The translations under genes and the position numbers were made by a program. From NCBI RefSeq assembly GCF_007992835.1, contig NZ_BKBA01000009.1:402656-466655 (forward strand): a stretch of 64,000 bases of DNA, written 5' to 3'. Position 1 is the first letter of the stretch. Every line of letters starts with the position of its first letter. Positions 61,477 through 64,000 of the stretch are shown one piece after another. A model generated the notes under the pieces. It was given only the letters and a program-made list of their open reading frames with translations. It did not search any database and was not told the DNA's origin. The stretch comes from Knoellia locipacati (GTDB taxonomy: Bacteria; Actinomycetota; Actinomycetes; Actinomycetales; Dermatophilaceae).

Positions 61477-62687
61477 CGACTGCACCGGGCAGCCTGCCCG
61501 TCGTCCTCGACCTCACCGGCCGACTCGTCGTCGCGTTCGGCGGCGGCCCGGTCACGGCCGGCCCGCTCCGCTCGTTCCTCCACGAGGGCGCCGACGTCCG
61601 CGTCGTCTCCCCCTGGGTCTGCGAAGAGGTGCAGGACCTCCTCGCCGAGCACCCCGAACGGCTGACCTGGGTCCGGCGCGACCACGACGGACCCGGCGAC
61701 CTCGACGGCGCCTGGCTGGTCCACACCGCCACCGGTGACCCGCTGGTCGACGCCGCGGTCCGCGGCGAGGCCGACGCCCTGCGGATCTGGTGCGTCGACG
61801 GCCACGACGCGGGCGCGGGAGCAGCACGCCTCCCCGCTCTCACCCGTGTCGACACCCTTGACGGCACTGTCACGGTCGCCGTCGACGCGGGTGCCGACAC
61901 GACCCTCGCCGACACCGTGCGCGACGGCATCGACCTCGCCCTGCGGACGGGCGGCCTCGACCTCCGGTCGCACCGTGCACGCGACACCGGCTGGGTGGCC
62001 CTCGTCGGGGGCGGACCCGGCGCCGACGGGCTGCTCACGACCCGCGGTCACGAGCTCCTCGCGTCCGCCGACGTCGTCGTCATCGACCGGCTGGCGCCCC
62101 GCGGCGTCGTCGCGCGCCTGCCCGAGTCGGTGCGCGTCATCGACGTGGGCAAGACCCCCGGCCACCACCCCGTCCCCCAGCACCGGATCAACGAGATCCT
62201 CGTCGAGGAGGCCGCCCGCGGCCACGGCGTGGTCCGGCTCAAGGGAGGGGACCCATACGTCCTCGGTCGCGGAGGCGAGGAGCGCCTCGCGTGCGAGGCA
62301 CACGGCATACCGTGCGAGGTCGTCCCGGGCGTGACGAGTGCCGTCGCGGTGCCCGCCGCGGCCGGCATCCCGCTCACCCACCGCGGCGTCGCCAAGGCGT
62401 TCACCGTCGTGTCCGGGCACGAGCAGATCCCGACGCTGCCGCCGGGGACCGACCACACGCTCGTCCTGCTCATGGGGGTGTCGACGCTGCGCTCCACCGC
62501 CGACATCCTCATGGCCCACGGTCGCCCCGGCACCTGCCCGGTCGCGATCATCGAGCGGGGCTTCCTCCCCGACCAGCGGGTCACGATCGGCACGCTCGAC
62601 GACATCGCCGACACCGCACTCTTCCGGCGGGTCGAGTCACCGGCGGTCGTCGTCATCGGCGACGTCGTCGACCTGGCCCAGCACTGA
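61464..62687 (+). CDS. cobA: CysG/CobA-like uroporphyrinogen-III C-methyltransferase with degenerate N-terminal siroheme domain
   Basis: 407 aa. C-terminal SUMT domain (about 178-400): VALVGGGPGADGLLTTRG, VVVIDRLAP, HRINEILVEEAARGHGVVRLKGGDPYVLGRGGEE in part as VVRLKGGDPYVLGRGG, and TSAVAVPAAAGIPLTHRGVA; makes precorrin-2 for sirohaem. N-terminal 165 residues look like the CysG precorrin-2 dehydrogenase/ferrochelatase domain (VVAFGGGPVTAGPLRSFL, WLVHTATGDPLVDAAVRGEADALRIWCV), but the glycine-rich loop is altered. Last gene of the operon, overlapping cysN by 13 nt. Ile ATA at HGIPCE marks an octamer. Confidence 0.9.
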   Translation: MGHLTTAPGSLPVVLDLTGRLVVAFGGGPVTAGPLRSFLHEGADVRVVSPWVCEEVQDLLAEHPERLTWVRRDHDGPGDLDGAWLVHTATGDPLVDAAVRGEADALRIWCVDGHDAGAGAARLPALTRVDTLDGTVTVAVDAGADTTLADTVRDGIDLALRTGGLDLRSHRARDTGWVALVGGGPGADGLLTTRGHELLASADVVVIDRLAPRGVVARLPESVRVIDVGKTPGHHPVPQHRINEILVEEAARGHGVVRLKGGDPYVLGRGGEERLACEAHGIPCEVVPGVTSAVAVPAAAGIPLTHRGVAKAFTVVSGHEQIPTLPPGTDHTLVLLMGVSTLRSTADILMAHGRPGTCPVAIIERGFLPDQRVTIGTLDDIADTALFRRVESPAVVVIGDVVDLAQH

Positions 62688-62714
62688 CTCCGGGTCAGCC
62701 GACGACGACCTCGA

Positions 62715-62735
62715 GCCCCGGTGCGTCGCCGGGGC
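62715..62735 (+). terminator. Short GC-rich hairpin after the sulfate operon
   Basis: GCCCCGG, 7-nt loop, CCGGGGC, followed by a pyrimidine-rich run. Likely operon terminator. Confidence 0.55.
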
Positions 62736-62816
62736 GATCCTGCTCTTCCTCCCCAGCTCCCTTCACCCGTGTCGTCGTCCCGTGACGACGTCGCCGCTCG
62801 CCGGTAGCGTCCGGTC

Positions 62817-63344
62817 ATGGACACTGAACGTTCCGACCTCCTCGAGTCCCTCCGACAGCACCGACGGTTCCTGAGGTTCACCGTCCAGGACATCACCGAC
62901 GACCAGGCCCGCGAACGCACGACGGTGAGCGAGCTGACCCTCGGAGGCCTCATCAAGCACGTCGCGGCCACCGAGGACGAGTGGGCGAGGTTCATCGTCG
63001 AGGGCCCTCGCGAGACACCCGACATCGACTGGGGCAGCGTCGACTGGACCAACCCGCCACCGGAGGTCAAGGCCTTCATGGACTCGCACCGGATGACCGA
63101 GACGGAGACGTTGTCAGGGCTTCTCGCGGGCTACGAACAGGTGGCCGCCCGCACCGACGCGCTCGTCGAGACGCTGCCCGACCTCGACGCCACCCAACCG
63201 CTCCCGAAGGCCCCGTGGTTCGAGCCCGGCGCCGTACGCAGCGCCCGCCGGTCTTTCCTCCACATCATCGCCGAGACGGCCCAGCACTCCGGCCACGCCG
63301 ACATCATCCGCGAGGCCCTCGACGGACAGAAGACCATGGGCTGA
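62817..63344 (+). CDS. DinB/DUF664 family protein
   Basis: 175 aa, four-helix-bundle type. ERSDLLESLRQHRRFLRFTVQDITDDQARERTTVSELTLGGLIKHVAATEDEW in parts (LTLGGLIKHVAATEDEW) and FLHIIAETAQHSGHADIIREAL give the three histidine positions (H in KHVA, H in LHII, H in QHSGH) expected for metal binding. Relatives include mycothiol- or bacillithiol-dependent transferases. ATG 62817 lies 6 nt after TAGCGT (leaderless). Monocistronic. Confidence 0.87.
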   Translation: MDTERSDLLESLRQHRRFLRFTVQDITDDQARERTTVSELTLGGLIKHVAATEDEWARFIVEGPRETPDIDWGSVDWTNPPPEVKAFMDSHRMTETETLSGLLAGYEQVAARTDALVETLPDLDATQPLPKAPWFEPGAVRSARRSFLHIIAETAQHSGHADIIREALDGQKTMG

Positions 63345-63345
63345 G

Positions 63346-63363
63346 GCCCGAGTCGCTTCGGGC
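63346..63363 (+). terminator. Short hairpin after the DinB-like gene
   Basis: GCCCGA, 6-nt loop, TCGGGC, starting 2 nt after the stop codon. Confidence 0.45.
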
Positions 63364-63371
63364 AGGGGACA

Positions 63372-63404
63372 GCCGGGACCGGTGCGGGAGGCACCGGCCC
63401 CGGC
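63372..63404. terminator. Bidirectional terminator between the DinB-like and surface-protein genes
   Basis: 14-nt arms (63372-63385 and 63391-63404) with one mismatch and a 5-nt loop, between convergent genes. Confidence 0.7.
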
Positions 63405-63447
63405 GAGGTCGGCCACGGTCAGTGGCCGTCCCACCAGTCCCGCGTCG

Positions 63448-64000
63448 TCAGGCGAGGACCGCCCGACGTCGGCCCGCCCCGGCGAGGAGCAGGCTGCCCA
63501 GCGCGAGGAGCGCCATGCCGGCGGCGAGCAGCAGTGCCGCATCCGTGCCCGTCTGGGCCAGCTCGCCCATCGACGAGTTCGCGGCGGTTGCGAGCGGAGC
63601 TCGTGTCGCTGCACCGCCCCGGCTCGGCGTCGTGGCCGAGTCGTCACGGCCCGGCGTCGGGTCGGACGGAGTGACCGGGTCGGATGGGTCCGTGGGACTG
63701 GTCGGCCCTGACGGGACGGTCGGGTCCGTGGGAGCCCCCGGGACCGTCGGTTCCGTCGGAGTCATCGGGGTGGAGCCCCCGGGTCCCGTCGTCGAGCCCT
63801 CGGTCGTGGCGTCACCGACCACCGACACCGCGGTGCCGCCGATGGTCACGGGGGCGGTGACCGGAAGGCCGACCTGGTTACCACCGCCCACGGAGTCCTC
63901 GCCGGAGGTGACGTCGCCGGGGGTGGCAGGCGCGGGCGACGACGAGGTCACAGCGCCGGTGCTGCTGGCATCACCCAGCACCGCGACGGCGTTGCCACCC
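63448..64000 (-). CDS. Chaplin-like, sortase-anchored (LAQTG) surface protein, C-terminal part
   Basis: Last 184 residues of a longer gene that enters from the right. Two repeats resemble the chaplin (DUF320) core: GGNAVAVLGDASSTG and GGNQVGLPVTAPVTIGGTAVSVVGDA (shown as GGNQVGLPVTAPVTIGG), but without the usual cysteines. A Pro/Thr/Ser wall-spanning region follows (PTDPTVPSGPTSPTDPSD), then a sorting signal: ELAQTG, hydrophobic helix (ALLLAAGMALLALGSLLLAG), basic tail RRR. LAxTG is the class E sortase motif of high-GC Gram-positives. The protein is therefore wall-anchored and possibly surface-active. Confidence 0.78.
   Translation of the reverse strand, partial: GGNAVAVLGDASSTGAVTSSSPAPATPGDVTSGEDSVGGGNQVGLPVTAPVTIGGTAVSVVGDATTEGSTTGPGGSTPMTPTEPTVPGAPTDPTVPSGPTSPTDPSDPVTPSDPTPGRDDSATTPSRGGAATRAPLATAANSSMGELAQTGTDAALLLAAGMALLALGSLLLAGAGRRRAVLA

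Larger units (their letters stand above)
1113..62310. repeat. Dispersed octamer family CGGCATAC / GTATGCCG, 47 copies
   Basis: GTATGCCG starts on the + strand at 1113, 3944, 5644, 8299, 11360, 14269, 15842, 18503, 22559, 24675, 24916, 26540, 29056, 30941, 33469, 36334, 38238, 39259, 43054, 43974, 45627, 47743, 55205, 56358, 60747 and 60891. CGGCATAC starts at 2383, 3916, 6669, 9922, 12881, 13790, 19144, 21980, 27094, 28872, 30796, 32496, 32869, 36315, 39484, 46523, 50014, 50580, 53137, 56441 and 62303. Every GTATGCC or GGCATAC I found extends to the full octamer, and about 28 extend to ACGGCATAC. About 10 copies are intergenic. Counts were made by eye. Confidence 0.85.

Noticed and set aside
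1113..62310. Octamer as FtsK-orienting (KOPS) or Chi-like polar signal
   Set aside because: Orientations are nearly balanced (26 versus 21) in the window, so no polarity is visible; a window spanning ori or ter could hide it, so this is a tentative rejection.

Overview
The window is about 72% GC, densely coded DNA from a high-GC Gram-positive bacterium. Family content (DUF3000, class E sortase-type LAQTG protein, HemQ/HemY haem branch, ferredoxin-type sulfite reductase with a CysH of the APS-reductase type, Pol-ligase LigD, many leaderless start codons) points to Actinomycetota. Order Micrococcales, perhaps Intrasporangiaceae, is my best guess, but this is inference and no rRNA gene is present to confirm it. 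No origin, prophage, insertion sequence or CRISPR array was found.

Layout. 1-12.9 kb: a truncated GAF sensor, a zinc alcohol dehydrogenase, SulP transporter plus formate-tetrahydrofolate ligase, a secreted M28 peptidase, then a sulfur-handling cluster (two small membrane/lipoproteins, an SQR-like flavoprotein, a TusE/DsrC-like protein, a DsrE2-like protein), a PPK2 and small proteins. 13-30.7 kb: a secreted protein, three tRNA genes (Gly-Cys-Val), a YihY/BrkB membrane protein, AidB-like acyl-CoA dehydrogenase, a second PPK2, a RibD-like reductase, LLM oxidoreductase, dicarboxylate symporter, hydrolase plus LigD, MsrB, and haem genes hemQ, hemY and hemE interrupted by an opposite-strand DUF4349 lipoprotein. 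30.8-47.7 kb: DUF3000 plus RNase D, the fadA-fadB beta-oxidation operon with a TetR-type operator, an HTH-MurA fusion, an RlmG-like methyltransferase, and a liv-type ABC operon ending in a 3-hydroxybutyrate dehydrogenase with a divergent PucR/CdaR regulator. About 47.8-50.1 kb is a lower-GC accessory patch of secreted, membrane and unknown genes, followed by DUF4274, DUF1345, Imm1-like and two very small genes. 52.4-64 kb: dxs, a secreted M4 metallopeptidase, the assimilatory sulfate-reduction operon (sir-cysH-cysD-cysN-cysG/cobA), a DinB-like protein and the C-terminal part of a chaplin-like, sortase-anchored surface protein.

How things fit together. Sulfate enters cysteine synthesis through CysDN, CysH and Sir, with the fifth gene making sirohaem for Sir. 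SQR-TusE-DsrE2 looks like a separate sulfide/persulfide oxidation and relay module. HemE, HemY and HemQ are three steps of the coproporphyrin-dependent haem route. FadA/FadB, the liv operon and 3-hydroxybutyrate dehydrogenase are carbon catabolism.

The most striking non-gene signal is an octamer, 5'-CGGCATAC-3' (GTATGCCG on the other strand). I count 47 copies in 64 kb, in both orientations and several reading frames, in genes and between them, including an inverted pair forming a terminator stem. A composition-based estimate is about 2 copies. A second genome-level signal is a uniform leaderless promoter layout: TAnnnT, then 6-7 nt, then the start codon, in front of about sixteen genes.
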